NCBI GenBank assembly: GCA_000242815.2
Contig: AHHB01000039.1
Location: 17,111 to 81,110, forward strand
Source: Janthinobacterium lividum PAMC 25724
GTDB taxonomy: Bacteria; Pseudomonadota; Gammaproteobacteria; Burkholderiales; Burkholderiaceae_D
Length of the DNA: 64,000 nt
Direction: 5' to 3'
The number at the start of each line of letters is the position of its first letter. Position 1 is the first letter of the stretch. Below are positions 63,263-64,000 of the stretch, piece after piece. The notes below the pieces were generated by a model. It was not told the DNA's origin. It worked only from the letters and a program-made list of their open reading frames with translations, and did not search any database. Both the position numbers and the translations under genes were made by a program.

Positions 63263-64000
63263 TTAACGCAGGTTGACGAGTGTTTGCAAGACCGAATCCT
63301 GCGTCTTGATGGTCTGTGCGTTCGCCTGGTAGGCGCGCTGGGCAGTGATCATGTTGACCAGTTCGGCCGTCAAGTCCACGTTCGACACTTCCACCGACGA
63401 GGCGCGCAAGTCACCCAGGCCACCCGAGCTCGGCTCGCCCGTCATGGGGCTGCCCGAGGTCGAGCTTTCCGCCCAGGCATTGTTGCCCAGCGGCTCAAGG
63501 CCATTCGGATTGGCAAACTTGGTCAGCACCACCTGCCCCAGGTCACGCGTCTTGCCATTGTTGTACTGGCCCTGGATCACGCCATCGGTGCCCACGACGA
63601 AACGGCTCAACTGGCCAGCCGCATAGCCATCGGCCACGGTCCGCTTTTCGCTGGTGGACGAACTGAGCTGGGTGGAATTGCTGAAGTCGACCTTGATCGC
63701 CAGGTTCGAGTTCGCGCCTGTGGCGGGGAACACAGGCAGGTTGACCGTCACCGGCAAGGTTTGCGGCGGCGTCAGGGCCAGCATGGCTGCCTTGTCCAGG
63801 CTGCCGACGCTGTTGAACACCAGCGAAGCCGACCTCACGGCGGGCACTTGCGTCACCTTAGCGATATTACTGTCGATCTGATCTGGCGTCAGGCTCGAAT
63901 TGATGCCGTTGGGCACGGCGCTGCCATAGGTGGCGCTGATGGCGGCCAGCTGGGCGGGGCTGGCGCCGGCCGTGGCGGCTGCGGCGCGCACGGCAGCGCC
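63263..64000 (-). CDS. flgE: Flagellar hook protein FlgE (C-terminal part)
   Basis: Hook subunit, truncated by the window edge: about 245 C-terminal residues are visible and the frame is open to base 64000. Evidence is the FlgE-type body (DGVIQGQYNNGKTRDLGQVVLTKFANPNGLEPLGNNAW, cited in part) and the C-terminal motif ASSVEVSNVDLTAELVNMITAQRAYQANAQTIKTQD (cited in part). Sixty bases before flgF. The start lies outside the window. Confidence 0.95.
   Translation of the reverse strand, partial: GAAVRAAAATAGASPAQLAAISATYGSAVPNGINSSLTPDQIDSNIAKVTQVPAVRSASLVFNSVGSLDKAAMLALTPPQTLPVTVNLPVFPATGANSNLAIKVDFSNSTQLSSSTSEKRTVADGYAAGQLSRFVVGTDGVIQGQYNNGKTRDLGQVVLTKFANPNGLEPLGNNAWAESSTSGSPMTGEPSSGGLGDLRASSVEVSNVDLTAELVNMITAQRAYQANAQTIKTQDSVLQTLVNLR

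Overview
The window comes from a GC-rich betaproteobacterium, most likely of the Oxalobacteraceae (Janthinobacterium, Massilia or Duganella type). This rests on gene content, protein style and gene order, not on a database search. The genes include a complete Entner-Doudoroff and glucose-6-phosphate block, a gmk-rpoZ-spoT block, an rph-rdgB-hemW block and a large polar-type flagellar cluster.

Layout. 1-7.6 kb: start of a probable RNA helicase gene (-), argA (+), kdsA (-), the Fe-S/iron-trafficking gene yggX (+), a small membrane protein (+), rpiA (-), then an overlapping signalling trio (CheY-like receiver, CheC phosphatase, PAS-GGDEF cyclase) and a small HExxH protein (-). 7.7-18.6 kb: eda-edd (-) diverge from pgi and an SMP-30 lactonase (+). 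cheV (-) diverges from zwf (+), followed by hexR and tal. HexR-like 15-bp operators lie in front of edd, pgi and zwf, so the cluster appears to carry its regulator and that regulator's targets. 18.7-21.6 kb: a patatin-like lipase and a methyl-accepting chemotaxis protein. 22-31 kb: hemW-rdgB-rph (-), yicC, a small secreted protein, gmk, rpoZ, spoT, a REP-associated transposase (RAYT), greB. 31-35.6 kb: a membrane protein, a NarX/NarL-type two-component pair and a second diguanylate cyclase. 35.7-64 kb: flagellar genes fliC-flaG-fliD-fliS-fliT, a FliK-like/FlhX-like pair, ycgR, fliE (-), fliFGHIJKLMNOPQR (+), then flgLKJIHGFE (-, flgE cut by the window edge). FliA (sigma-28) promoters are readable before fliC (two in tandem), fliD and flgK.

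Flagellar assembly, chemotaxis (cheV, the MCP, the CheC module) and c-di-GMP signalling (two GGDEF enzymes with intact I-sites and the YcgR brake) occur together, as expected for an organism that switches between swimming and surface life.

The most unusual material is between genes. (1) Two copies of a 197-bp element with 16-bp inverted ends resembling IS4 ends each sit in a hairpin and are flanked by perfect 12-bp target duplications; one splits the argA/kdsA terminator. (2) The 66-bp structured core of that element also exists alone after another gene, with paired-base covariation. (3) A family of GGGGTCnGACCC palindromes lies between genes, one directly beside the RAYT gene. (4) Two copies of an 88-bp core lie immediately after stop codons, each enclosed by a different self-complementary stem. 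The main coding oddity is flgK, whose frame is broken by an apparent one-base loss.
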